Shown here piece after piece: positions 19,463 to 29,337 of a stretch of 64,000 bases of DNA. A program made the position numbers and the translations under genes. Origin of the DNA: Reticulitermes speratus (lineage: Eukaryota; Arthropoda; Insecta; Blattodea; Rhinotermitidae); the NCBI GenBank assembly GCA_021186555.1, contig JAJKFL010000330.1, positions 31,598,944 through 31,662,943 on the forward strand, in the 5' to 3' direction. A model generated the notes under the pieces. That model saw only the letters and a list, made by a program, of their open reading frames with translations. It did no database searches and had not been told where the DNA came from. Position 1 is the stretch's first letter. Each line of letters opens with the position of its first letter.

Positions 19463-20427
19463 CATGGCTCGACAGCCCTATATGGGCTTGGGCCTCCTCT
19501 TTACGAAGTTACTTGGTCTTGTGCATTTGTGGCAGTGAGTGACCAGCCCACTGGCCGCGCTGTTCGACTCAATCCTGATGTGACTGCCAGAGCCATCTGG
19601 CAGTCAGTCAGGAGACTTGGGTGAGAAATGGCCGCTGAATTTTGCTTACGAGCATTACTAGTTCTATTCATGCCCGTAAGGTTCTTTTACATGCCGTAAA
19701 TCTACGACATGGGACCGACGGCTTTACTTCCCCTCCGAAGGAAGTGGTGCTACGGATTTTTCTCTTCATTCATTACGTAGTCTGTCTTACGACAGGTCCG
19801 TAGCCTCTTCCAAAGCGAGTTCTCCACAGGGTGCGATCTAGTGCTTCCTCTTTCAATTTCCAGTATCTTCTCTTTTCCTTAACGTCATCCAGTAGCAGCT
19901 TACGTCTTCTTCCTCGTCGTCCCGTCATTTCTATCCTTCCTTCTAACTTTCCTTCAATCACGTGTTTCAGAAGGCAGTTCTACGCAAGATGTGACCAATC
20001 CAGTTAGCCTTTCTTCTTTTTATTGTATGTACGATATTCCTCTCCTCCTTCACTCTGTGTAATACTTCTTCATTTCTCACACGATCGGTCCAACTGATCT
20101 TCTCCATTCTTCTCCAGCACCACATTTCAAAACTTTCCAGATACTTCTGATCTACTTTCCCAAGTGTCCACGTTTCAGCACCACACAAAGCTACGCTCCA
20201 AATGTAGCACTTTACTAGTTTCTTCCTTAAATTTAAGTCCAGTTTGCTGGTGAAAAGTCTTCTTGTTGAATGCTGCTTTTGCCAAGGCAATTCTGGATTT
20301 TATTTCACGTGTACACCTTGCATCATTTGTTATAACCCTTAAAAATCCATCGACCTCGGTCGGGATCGAACCCGCGAACCTTGGGTCCAGTGGCGAGCAC
20401 GCTAACCATCAGTCCACCGAGGTCGAC
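19440..20427 (-). mobile_element. SINE family B interrupted by a LINE insertion
   Basis: The SINE body is at 19462-19756 and its tRNA-like head at 20333-20427 (TCGGTCGGGATCGAACCCGC, CTAACCATCAGTCCACCGAG). The normal continuous sequence GGATTTTTATCACCCTTAAA, seen intact at 20995, is split by a LINE fragment at 19757-20332. The LINE is therefore younger than this SINE. Confidence 0.8.
19757..20332 (-). mobile_element. LINE 3' fragment, RTE-like ORF2 C-terminus, frameshifted
   Basis: Minus-strand frames 20290-19967 and 19961-19773 together encode the C-terminal region of a non-LTR reverse transcriptase: ALCGAETWTL, ESFEMWCWRRMEKISWTDRV, KANWIGHILRR, then EGKLEGRIEMTGRRGRRRKL. One base is missing near 19980 relative to the copy at 22441, shifting the frame. 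The endonuclease and catalytic RT motifs are absent. RTE/BovB-type elements share this tail, but the clade call is tentative. The 3' end lies at the left with an ATTC-type tail. Confidence 0.8.
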
Positions 20428-20708
20428 AGTTGATACATTATATCTATCCAAATCAGTGGTATGCATCATGTGGCTTGTGGAATCTTTAGTTCCTCGAGAT
20501 TCTAGTGGGCCCCATATATGTCTATAGTCTATCACATCTTTCCTGTTTGTAACCGTAATGTGCAGACTCAGTATAGCGCCGAGGCTGAGAATGCACAGCG
20601 CTGTACAACTAATCCCACATAAGCCTTCATGGCGCGGGTACGAATGTAGAATTTTCATGAAACAGAAGTCTTAAAAGCAAACAATGTTGTACATTTTAGA
20701 CTGTGTAA

Positions 20709-21097
20709 TATAATAATAATAACCATGGCTCAACAGACCTATATGGGCTTGGGCCTCCTCTTTCCGAGGTTACTGCGCATTCGTGGCAGTTGGTGACTGG
20801 CCAGCTGCTGTTCTATCGATCCTGATGTGACCGCCAGAGCCATCTGTCAGGCAGTCAGGAGACTTGGGTCAGAAATGACCACAATTTTGCTTACGAAACA
20901 TTTCCATTCATGCCCGTAAGGTTCTTTTACATGCCGTAAATCTACGACATGGGACCGACGGCTTTACTTCCCCTCCGAAGGAAGTGGTGCTCCGGATTTT
21001 TATCACCCTTAAAAATCCATTGACCTCGGTCGGGATCGAACCCGCGAACCTTGGGTCCAGTGGCGAGCACGCTAACCGCTAGTCCACCGAGGTCGAC
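20709..21097 (-). mobile_element. tRNA-derived SINE, family B
   Basis: A complete copy, from the (TAA)n tail and CCATGGCTCAACAG at the left to the head at 21020-21097 (GATCGAACCCGCGAACCTTG, CTAGTCCACCGAGGTCGAC). An exact 13-bp duplication, TTAGACTGTGTAA, flanks it at 20696-20708 and 21098-21110. Confidence 0.92.
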
Positions 21098-21138
21098 TTA
21101 GACTGTGTAAGTCTTTCAAAAAAATTTGGGGATTCCTC

Positions 21139-21388
21139 AGATATGCGTTCTTCGGGGATATTAGCGTTGAGTGATAGTTCTCAACTGACGTTTCGGGACA
21201 ACATATCGGCCCCATTTTCAAGGATCAAGAAGTCCAAGAAGGAAGGCTTTCTTCTTGGACTTCTTGACCCTTGATGATGGGACCCAATAGGTTGTCCCGA
21301 AACGTCAGTACATGACTACCACTCAACGCTGTCTACTATCGCAGAAGAACGCAGATCTCATCTACATCGCGGCGGAAGCCTGAAATCA
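21139..21388. repeat. HH-B inverted repeat
   Basis: Arms of about 100 bp meet near 21245-21255. The left arm has CTGACGTTTCGGGACAAC and the right GGTTGTCCCGAAACGTCAG, with outer blocks TTGAGTGATAGTTCTCAACT-like and CGCAGAAGAACGCAGATCTC. The right arm closes with GCGGCGGAAGCCTGAAATC as at 2652. The CTGANGA box is altered in both arms. Confidence 0.65.
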
Positions 21389-21596
21389 CGCATAGGCGAT
21401 TCCTCTTTACAAACACGTGCTTCCCCTTATTGAAGGCTCAGACATCTAAAACAAACACAAATACAGTCCGGTCTGGCAGTATATTAACATTACGTTTTAA
21501 AACCCCTCTGTGGCGCTTCTGCAAAACACTCGTGTCTGAGTGACCCGCGGTTTAAAATGTTATGCGTGCAACTGAACTCAATATTCACGCACAGAG

Positions 21597-21838
21597 TGGG
21601 GAGTAGAGGTACAGCTCTACTCTTTCTTTAACCTCGGCGCTAGATGGGGTGGGTGGTTAACGCCACGCTCCAGCCGCTTTACCCCTGGAAATGATCTAGC
21701 ATCCTTTTTTACAGGAGGTTGGGTGGGCCCCAGGACCGGTCTGGACGGGTGCGGAAAATCTCGCCCCTACAGGGAATTCGATCCCCGGACCGTTCAGCCC
21801 GTAGCGAGTCGCTATACCGACCGAGCTATCGCGGCCCA
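21597..21838 (-). mobile_element. tRNA-derived SINE, family F
   Basis: On the minus strand the head GCGATAGCTCGGTCGGTATA and B box GGTCCGGGGATCGAATTCC are followed by GACCGGTCCTGGGGCCCACC, AGCGGCTGGAGCGTGGCG and a 3' end GTAGAGCTGTACCTCTACTC. Other copies are at 57842, 46265 and 59713. Confidence 0.8.
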
Positions 21839-21924
21839 CATCCTTACTTCGTACAAATATACAGTTTTTCAACATTAAAACAGATGGCACTCATAGAAAC
21901 CGTTTGCTGTAAAGGGTCGAAGTG

Positions 21925-21925
<1 letters not shown>

Positions 21926-22018
<93 letters not shown>

Positions 22019-22019
22019 C
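21926..22019. repeat. (TAC)n-(TAG)n palindromic microsatellite
   Basis: About 50 bp of TAC repeats switches at about 21977 into about 43 bp of TAG/GTA repeats, making a near-perfect inverted repeat. Minus- and plus-strand frames through it give poly-tyrosine, poly-leucine and poly-valine, which are not genes. Confidence 0.95.
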
Positions 22020-22435
22020 AGTAATCGACGGTAAATAAACATGTAGACGTTATAATTATGTTCCTTGTTGCTCACTCATGGAAATGATAATGCTAAAGTG
22101 GGCTGGGCTACAATGCTAATGCACGTGGCGTGTTTATTCCCAATGGCAAGCGCACGTAACACGCAGTTTCCTTCTCGGCCCCCCGTGAGCTTGATATAAG
22201 CGACTTGCTTAAATTCTGAAGGCCAAGTTCACAAATATTACAGAGTAACTGGCCGACGTCAGCAAAGATGTCAAAACAGGTCACTGCTGTCTTTCAGCAT
22301 GTCCTTTCCTTTCGTAAAGTCGCATCAGGCGAATAGGAAAAACGCAATTACCGGATCTAAAATAATCCTGATGACATGGCAGTTCCTTTAGCATATGTCG
22401 TTTGCTGAATAAGAAATTTTTACAATACTGCCAGG
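22020..22435. other. Non-genic stretch
   Basis: No feature was recognised apart from ordinary AT-rich sequence. Confidence 0.4.
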
Positions 22436-22440
22436 ATTTA

Positions 22441-22970
22441 ATTCATTCATTCTGCAGTCTGTCTTACGAAAGGTCCGTAGCCCCTTACAAAGCGAGTTCT
22501 CCACAGAGAGAGATATCTAGTGCTTCCTCTTTCAATTTCCAGTACCTTCTCTTTTCCTTAAGGTCATCCAGTAGCTGCTTACGCTTTCTTCCTCCTCTTC
22601 CCGTCATTTCTATCCTTCCTTCTAACTTTCCTTCAATCACGTGTTTCAGAAGGCAGTTTCTACGCAAAATGTGACCAATCCAGTTAGCCTTTCTTCTTTT
22701 TATTGTATGTAAGATATTCCTCTCCTCCTTCACTCTATGTAATACTTCTTCATTTCTCACACGATCGGTCCAACTGATCTTCTCCATTCTTCTCCAGCAC
22801 CACATTTCAAAACTTTCCAGATACTTCTGATCTACTTTCCGAAGTGTCCACGTTTCAGCACCACACAAAGCTACGCTCCAAATGTAGCACTTTACTAGTT
22901 TCTTCCTTAAATTTAAGTCGAATTTGTTGGTGAAAAGATTCTTCTTCTTGCTGAATGCTGCTTTTGCAAT
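22441..22970 (-). mobile_element. LINE 3' fragment, RTE-like ORF2 C-terminus
   Basis: The minus-strand frame 22868-22485 (127 codons) is an open version of the fragment at 19757: MCGAETWTLRKVDQKYLES, WCWRRMEKISWTDRVRNEEV, RRKANWIGHILRRNCLLKHV, then MTGRGGRKRKQLLDDLKEK. A short (ATTC)n tail marks the 3' end at the left. The 5' truncation point is near 22970. The ORF lacks RT catalytic motifs, so it cannot be autonomous. Confidence 0.82.
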
Positions 22971-23485
22971 TTCAACGTAGAAGGAACAATTTAAACACTT
23001 TACTTAAAGACTTACATGCGTTTTCCAGTGAATTTCGAGTGTAGGAGCTAAATATTTCTGGTGGGAAGAATTTTTCTACCAGCAGTTTTAGAGAAGAGTG
23101 AAACACAACAAACCTTACATCCAGTAAAAGTTTTCCCCCCAAGTCTTAAGGGTCTCAAGATAATTGAGTCACGTTACACGAATATTGACGAACGCGTATA
23201 CTAAGGAGTCAATAAAGACCTTATGTACATAAAGACCTTATGTACATACGTATATCCAGCTTTCTATGTCAGAAACAACAGAGTCTTGACTGTCTTTAGA
23301 ACGTGTCGCAATTAGACGTTTTATAATCGTAATGCAATACTCTACCAGGACTCTTAAAATACCAACTAAACAAGTTTCAAAAGTATTTAATTTCCTTTTA
23401 ATGCTGTCAAATCATCTGATAAAGAACTGTTTTATTTACTGCTTATCTACCCAATAAATAGTTTTCATATCTCGCTTGTATGAGC
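22971..23485. other. Non-genic AT-rich stretch
   Basis: It contains a direct 18-bp duplication, AAAGACCTTATGTACATA, at about 23214 and 23231. Nothing else was recognised. Confidence 0.4.
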
Positions 23486-23487
23486 AG

Positions 23488-23800
23488 GCATGGGCGAGAC
23501 ATGTGGCACGTATGGGGGGGCAGAAGAGTTGCATACAGAGTTTTGGTTGGGAAACCTGAGGGACAGAACAAATTGGAAGACCTAGGCGTAGAGGGAAGTA
23601 TAATATTGAAATAGATTTTCCAGAAATTAGTTGAGAGCGGCGTGGACTCGATTGATCTATCTGAGGAAGAGGATCGGTGGCTGGTGTTGTGAACACGGTG
23701 GTAATGCACCTTCGGGGGGGGTTCTATAAAATGCGAATTTCCCGAGTAGGTGAGGAACAATCAACGTTTCGAGGAATCTGCTCCATGGCGTTAGTTGACA
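23488..23800 (+). mobile_element. LINE 3' fragment (family L-RVP), longest coding remnant
   Basis: The plus-strand reading at about 23540-23600 gives YRVLVGKPEGQNKLEDLG. This matches the familiar insect LINE tail RVLVGRPEGKRPLGRPRRRW, followed by degraded EDRW and MNLRVP-like segments. The reading contains several stops and frame changes, so it is decayed. The 3' part ends with CTCCATGGCGTTAGTTGACA. Confidence 0.65.
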
Positions 23801-23811
23801 TGAATAGGCAT

Positions 23812-24000
23812 ACACACTTCGAACCCGCTTATAACGACATCGGTTTATACGACACCTCGTCTAAAGCGTCAGACATTCTGTGCTACCAATTAATTCCTTA
23901 CTGTTAGCCATAACATTATACTCCTCGGTTATAACAACACTCGTTTATAACGACAAACACTATTCAGTCCCTTTCATGACGTTATAACCGAGTTCGACTG
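23812..24000. mobile_element. Palindromic MITE (GTTATAAC family)
   Basis: The right end GTTATAACCGAGTTCGACTG and left end CGAACCCGCTTATAACGAC are inverted repeats next to TA. The interior has AACGAC/CGTTTATAAC blocks and CCAATTAATTCCTTACTGTT. Two relatives lie at 37498 and 32485. There is no coding content. Confidence 0.75.
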
Positions 24001-24167
24001 TATATCAACTAACAATAAATATAGCATGTTCAATATAAAGTGTTCATCGCCGCATCAATCATTCAGATTAAGGAAGGACCATATTTCCACTCGTGATTTC
24101 GAAGCAAAATTCGTGTCGGGCATAAAATATCGCTGTTTATTCTCTACTGCAGTACTTTTCTTATATG

Positions 24168-24285
24168 AAATCCGCCCGCGTGGGATTTTGGTGGGCAAAG
24201 TGGCACTAGGAGAGGTTTTTTTCCTGACGCTTCAATTTTTCCCCCGTCAGCATCATTCCACCAATGCGAACGCGATTTTAAGCCT
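24168..24285 (+). mobile_element. SINE family E fragment
   Basis: The middle part of family E only: CGTGGGATTTTGGTGGGCAA, AGTGGCACTAGGAGAGG, and TCATTCCACCAATGC. The head and tail are missing. Confidence 0.55.
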
Positions 24286-24469
24286 GCTGAATCCCGTAAT
24301 CATACGATACGTAACGCAACAGAACCATTACTGATAATACTTACCTCACGTACGAAGTCATCGGCCCAATTGCCGCACACTGCATGTTACTAAGTTCAGA
24401 ACAATGACTGAAGTCATACAAAGCAGATTCACACAAACATGAATAAGGGTGTGTTGTTTAACGACGCGC

Positions 24470-24965
24470 TGAGTTGCTAAGGTTACACGGAGCTGGTGGT
24501 AGATAAGTTAAGTATGGAATGACACTGACAGGGAAAAAAAAACGGAATATTCTGAGAGAAACCTGTTTCAGTGCCACTTTGCCCACCACAAATCCCACAT
24601 GGACTGGCCTGAAACTGAACCCTGGCCTCCGCGGTGAGCACAGAAACAAGATAAAAAAGAGTATGAAGGTGTGTCCAAAATGAGAACATGTATTTGTCAA
24701 ATAATCTCTCTCTTAGATATAGATAGCACACACACCCATTTTATTGGCCCTTCCGTGTCCGTGAATTGCAGATATAAAGTGACTGTCGTAATTTGAACGC
24801 ACAACAGACTGTCGCAATACAAGAACCAAAAATTACTTTTCCTTCTTTTTTTAACCATTTAAATACTGCGTGAGAGTACCGTCGATGGAGCATTGCTTTC
24901 GAAAAGTTTCCCAGGCTTCGCCCATTTGTCCTGGTTAAGAGTAACATGCAGATGGAGATTAACCT
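24470..24965 (-). mobile_element. Two SINE family E pieces in one orientation
   Basis: 24490-24650 (minus) is the head-proximal part with GTGCCACTTTGCCCACCACA and AATCCCACATGGACTGGCC. 24893-24965 (minus) is the 3' part with CCCAGGCTTCGCCCATTTG. Their left-to-right order is the opposite of what one interrupted minus-strand copy would show, so they are separate copies or a rearranged one. Confidence 0.55.
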
Positions 24966-24989
24966 GAGCAATATTTAAAGATCCAGCTC

Positions 24990-25460
24990 GTACCGCGCAG
25001 TAAACATACTCCATTTCGGTTATAAAAGCCAGTAAATATCGTATAGGGAAATAATCGCTGTTTGTTCTGAGATCCACACAAAACACATAAATACACTGTG
25101 TGGGCAGAACGTAGAATTTGTGAATGTTAAACATGGCGATACATATAGTTATATGTATATGCAGTTCGTACCGCGCAGTAAACACACTCCGTCTCAGTTA
25201 TACAAACCAGTCAGTTAATGCTGTACAGTGAAATAATCGCTGTTTGTTCTGAGATCCACACAAAACACATAAATACAGTCCGTACCGCGCAGTAAACACA
25301 CTCCGTCTCAGTTATACAAACCAGTCAGTTAATGTTGTACAGTGAAATAATCGCTGTTTGTTCTGAGATCCACACAAAACACATAAATACACTGTGTGGG
25401 CAGAACGTAGAATTTGTGAATGTTTAACATGGTGGTACATATAGTAACCACTACGAATTA
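24990..25460 (-). repeat. Inverted array of satellite S1
   Basis: About three units of the array at 9815-10705 in reverse orientation: GTACCGCGCAGTAAACACAC, CAGTCAGTTAATGCTGTACA, AATCGCTGTTTGTTCTGAGA, and ACTGTGTGGGCAGAACGTAG. The right end at about 25440 (GTACATATAGTAACCACTAC) mirrors the left end of the other array near 9830. Confidence 0.85.
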
Positions 25461-27170
25461 AAGGGTTAAAATTACACCACACCGAAAAATGTTTTTCTTT
25501 ATTGACTTTACTGTTAGGATATTTAACAACCCTTTCAATAATTATGGTTATAGAGCATCATATTGTAGGGCGATTATTAAATCATGAGTTCGAATGGGCG
25601 CAGACTCAAATTGTTTTGCAGTAAAAAATTTTGGATACTATCCCAGCATTTGCCTGGAGACACTCACGGAAACTACGCAAGACCTCTGTCAGAATACCCG
25701 GTATCCAGGTTGAATTCTAATTAGCAATGTAAAAAAATCGTTTTAATGCAAGAAAAAATTTCAATATCGAGCATATAATAATACAGACACAGAGTATGTT
25801 CTCTGTGAAATACGGGTTGGAGCTGAAGAAACAGTTGATCATCGAACATATAACGCAACACAACACAACCGGGTTGACGAGAATGTCATAGCGACCTCTC
25901 ATATGACTTACAGGTGGATGGTGTTGGAAATGAAACTGTGCTCTAGTATCTACGCGGAAAATGTAAGACAGATCGATATTTAAACTATAAACTAACGTGC
26001 GATGTGGAAGGCTTGAAAAATTCATTCGTATATTTAAGTCACTCTCTAGTTGTATCTGTTGTATTTAAAGGAGCTTTGAAGCCGTAATCCTATAGTCATA
26101 TGACGCAACAGAAGCCCCAAGAAAAAAAAATGATGTCGATGCAATGAACGACATTTGTACATGAAATTGAGGCCACTATAACCATCACGTATTTAAAAGA
26201 GCGGGCTGAAATGTGGAATTAATTGGTCACGATATGTAATGTGTATAAATGAGAGTCTGACACAACACTTTTTCTTGCTTCGGTGCTTCTCTGTTAAAGA
26301 CCAATAAACCGAGTCACACTGTATTACGTTTGCTTAGCGATTTCAAGCAGTTGCAGCAACAAGTACCCCCCTGTTTTAATGATAAAAAGAGCTCTATTCT
26401 GCCATTAGTGTATTTATATATTTTTAAAGACTTCCACAACAAACAGCGATCATTTCTCTACATAATATCAATCGACTGCCTTTGTAATGGACAGAAGGTC
26501 CTTCGTCTGAGGCACGAACAGAACGTTTCAAATATTTATTACACGAATCGTGTGCTTCATAGAGTTAACTAAGTTGTCGATAACCCCTTCTCTCACTTCG
26601 TATTGAATGCAGTTAGGTTTCTATAATTTCCAACAAAATTCACGATAACTTTCAACAATTTCAACTCCAATAATGATCAGAAAAATCCTTCAATTACAAG
26701 TTATTACAGCCTGCAATACTCTGCTTTCAAATCCGATATATATTTTTATGTATTAATTGCATATTTCTTCAAATAAAACACAATTTGGAATTATAATTTC
26801 ATTTAGACATAAATACTAGCTCCTACATACATCATATACGTCACTTCACCTTGTTTTAAACACAAAGAAAACTTAAGAGCTGCAGCAGAAGGAAAATGGC
26901 GTATCTAACTCCATACACGTTACAGAGGATCAAATAATTTGAACACAGATATTCCGTAACATATTAGCTTTCACATCTCTACAGAGACTTGCAGTGATCT
27001 CTGTTAGACTCATTTCAGTCACTTTATGAAAGCTTCCATATCATTTCTAACAAAGAAATACATAAATAAATACACCGGTGGAGATTAACTCGTTTGGAGT
27101 CACTAAATGGTCCACTGACGTGTTCACAGGACTTCCACACTTCCAAGTCACATTTCTTTAATCTCCATAC
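25461..27170. other. Non-genic AT-rich stretch with one repeat piece
   Basis: 25785-25920 resembles dispersed repeat R3 (ATGTTCTCTGTGAAATACG, then AGAAACAGTTGATCATCG), also found at 48795 and 61865. The rest, about 1.2 kb, has small open frames (up to 102 codons) without recognised similarity. Confidence 0.4.
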
Positions 27171-27174
27171 TATA

Positions 27175-27737
27175 CAGAGTGTTTCATAAATCCCTCCGGG
27201 ATTTCGGAGGTCTGTAGCTCAGGAGCCAAATAAACACGGGGGATGAGAGCATGTCAGTGAAAAGAGTACATATCCAAGTTTTGAACATACCTTACAAATG
27301 TTCAATATGTCCCCCTTTGGTGATTCGACAGACGTCAATCCTGTAATCTAGCTCCTACCACACACGTTCCAACATATGAACGTCGATGGTTTTGCGACAC
27401 ACAAACAGCCAGTTTCCTCAAATTTTCTATACCAGTCTCTTACTGTTTTGTCCGTTGGTGGTTCTGTACGATACTTGGTTCGAAAACCACGTTGCACTGT
27501 TACAATTGACTGGGTTTTAGCAAATTGCAGGACACAAAAAGCTTTCTGTTCACCTGAAAACGCCATGTTTGCACACCACTGCCTCCTAGCGGAGAAACGG
27601 GTAACTACGCCATCGCATCTGTCACGAAAAAACTTTTACATTTCCTCTATCCGTTGGCATGCTTTTATCTCTTATATGTGGGTTTGCTACTGCATGGCCA
27701 AGCCTCTAAATCCCGGATGGACTTATGAAACACGCTG
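27175..27737 (-). mobile_element. Internally deleted mariner-like transposon
   Basis: The terminal inverted repeats CAGAGTGTTTCATAAATCCC and the complement of the 27708-27737 end (4-5 mismatches in 32) are flanked by TA. The minus-strand frame from 27566 encodes the N-terminus of an insect transposase with a helix-turn-helix (MAFSGEQKAFCVLQFAKTQS, RDWYRKFEETGCLC). It then jumps to the C-terminal tail in another frame (MLERVW, one stop, ELDYRIDVCRITKGGHIEHL) ending at about 27298. The whole DDE catalytic core is deleted. The family is Tc1/mariner-like by its TA target and transposase type. Confidence 0.85.
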
Positions 27738-28204
27738 TATTAGCCTCCCATCTTTACCTAGATCTTCAAAATTGTATTTTCCTTTCATATTTTACATCAG
27801 AAGGCTAAGATGATTTTGAATACCCGATTAATCAATAACTTATAAAAACACAAAAACTCCTGTGTACCAATATGTTGGATTATCAATGGTATTTGATTTA
27901 CATAATACAAGCTACAATAAATTTCGAGACTGTTATCCATTCACGTATTCAGATGACGTCATATACTGGCAGAATTTCTTTAAATCATTGTATTTTAAGT
28001 TACGCAGTAGCGCCTGGGGACGAAATTAATTCCTTTTCAACATAAGGATAGTACGCTAACCACTAGATCATCACTGGTCCACAGTGACCTTCAAATAAAA
28101 ATTATTATCAATACAACGACGAACCAAGGGCCTAAATCAAATTCACCAAACGTAGTCTGTATTAATCATATATGACACGACTGATGTATAATGCTATATT
28201 AATA
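27738..28204. other. Non-genic stretch with tRNA-like fragment
   Basis: 28043-28083 on the minus strand reads GACCAGTGATGATCTAGTGG, TTAGCGTACTATCC, resembling the A-box end of the SINE family B head, with no B box. Otherwise unremarkable. Confidence 0.35.
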
Positions 28205-28593
28205 CAGGGTTATTCAAAATGATTGTCGGGGTTTTAACAACTTGGCCACCTCGTTCTCCAGATGCAACCCCATGTCATTTCTTTGTATGTGGTTACGTCA
28301 AGGATCAGGTTTATGTTCCTCCTCTTCCCGCAAGTATCCCGGAACTGAAGGTACGAATCAGAACCGCCACTGAAACCATCACCGCTGACATGCTAGAAAA
28401 AGTTTGGAACGAACTCGATTATCGTGTTGATGTTTGTAGAATCACAAAGGGTGCACATATAGAGCACCTGTAAGGTATGTCACAAAAACTTGGAGTGTTG
28501 TTCTATTAAATAAAAAAATACATATACTCCTATCTCAAGTGTATTGTGTATGACAAGTTGTTAAAACCCCGACAATCATTTTGAATAACCCTG
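28205..28593 (+). mobile_element. 389-bp mariner-like deletion derivative, copy 1
   Basis: Perfect 40-bp terminal inverted repeats begin CAGGGTTATTCAAAATGATT and are flanked by TA. The internal frame 28219-28473 (84 codons) starts inside the left repeat and continues directly into the C-terminal quarter of a mariner-like transposase: WPPRSPDATPCHFFVCGYVK, then VWNELDYRVDVCRITKGAHIEHL. A deletion therefore joined the terminal repeat to the third-acidic-residue region. The conserved D of WPPRSPD is present, but the rest of the catalytic domain is missing. A copy of the same length lies at 51195. Confidence 0.9.
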
Positions 28594-29176
28594 TATAATG
28601 TAAGCTTATAACCGGGCGGATCTTCCCCACAGCTGTAGTGGTTAGTCGGGAAGGCACCATGTCTGTCCTTCAGCCCTTGGACACGTAGATCTTTCCTAAC
28701 TAACTGAATCCATTGTATTTCAAGTCACGACAGCAGCATCCTAGCCGTAAAAGCATAATGACCTCATTACTGCAGCCAAAATCTACCCAGGCACAGAACA
28801 CTGCTGAAATCAGTGTCACAGGCATGGCTCCTCTAATCATTTATCTAAAAGAAATAGGGTTTCAGCAGAGGCGCAAAAATTCCGGGCGCCAGGTCGCATG
28901 GGCAGCTGAATTTTGTACGGTGACGCCTAATGTTTGTGGATCTTCATTATTGAATTTGTTCTATGCCACCCTTCTGACGCCTGATTTTTGAGGTGGTTCC
29001 TAGATATTTTTTAAAAATTCGTGTGCCCCTGGCTTTCAATCCAAGAAAAATTTCGATATTTTTTATATGGAGGGAACTTGAAACGAGAGTATTCCATAAA
29101 TTATTAATATGAATACTCTTAGTTTTACGAGAGGATATAATTATAATTAGTTACATCAATCTTTATGTCATAGAAC

Positions 29177-29210
<34 letters not shown>

Positions 29211-29330
29211 ATAATAAAAAATGTGGCAATACCAGCGGACAGAAATGTGTCACGCAAAAGGAAGCAGAAAAGAAATTAAACACAACAGTTTAAGTATAGA
29301 GATACAACAAATGTGAACATGAAATGTACG
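28594..29330. other. Non-genic stretch
   Basis: It contains an (AAT)n run at 29180-29209. A 92-codon open frame at 28713-28991 has no recognised domain. Confidence 0.4.
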
Positions 29331-29337
29331 ACTATAC

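Noticed and set aside
21719-22075. Poly-tyrosine, poly-leucine and poly-valine ORFs
   Set aside because: They are translations of the (TAC)n-(TAG)n microsatellite.
19773-22868. Host gene for an endonuclease-reverse transcriptase-like protein
   Set aside because: Both copies are 5'-truncated LINE ends without catalytic motifs, one frameshifted and inserted in a SINE.
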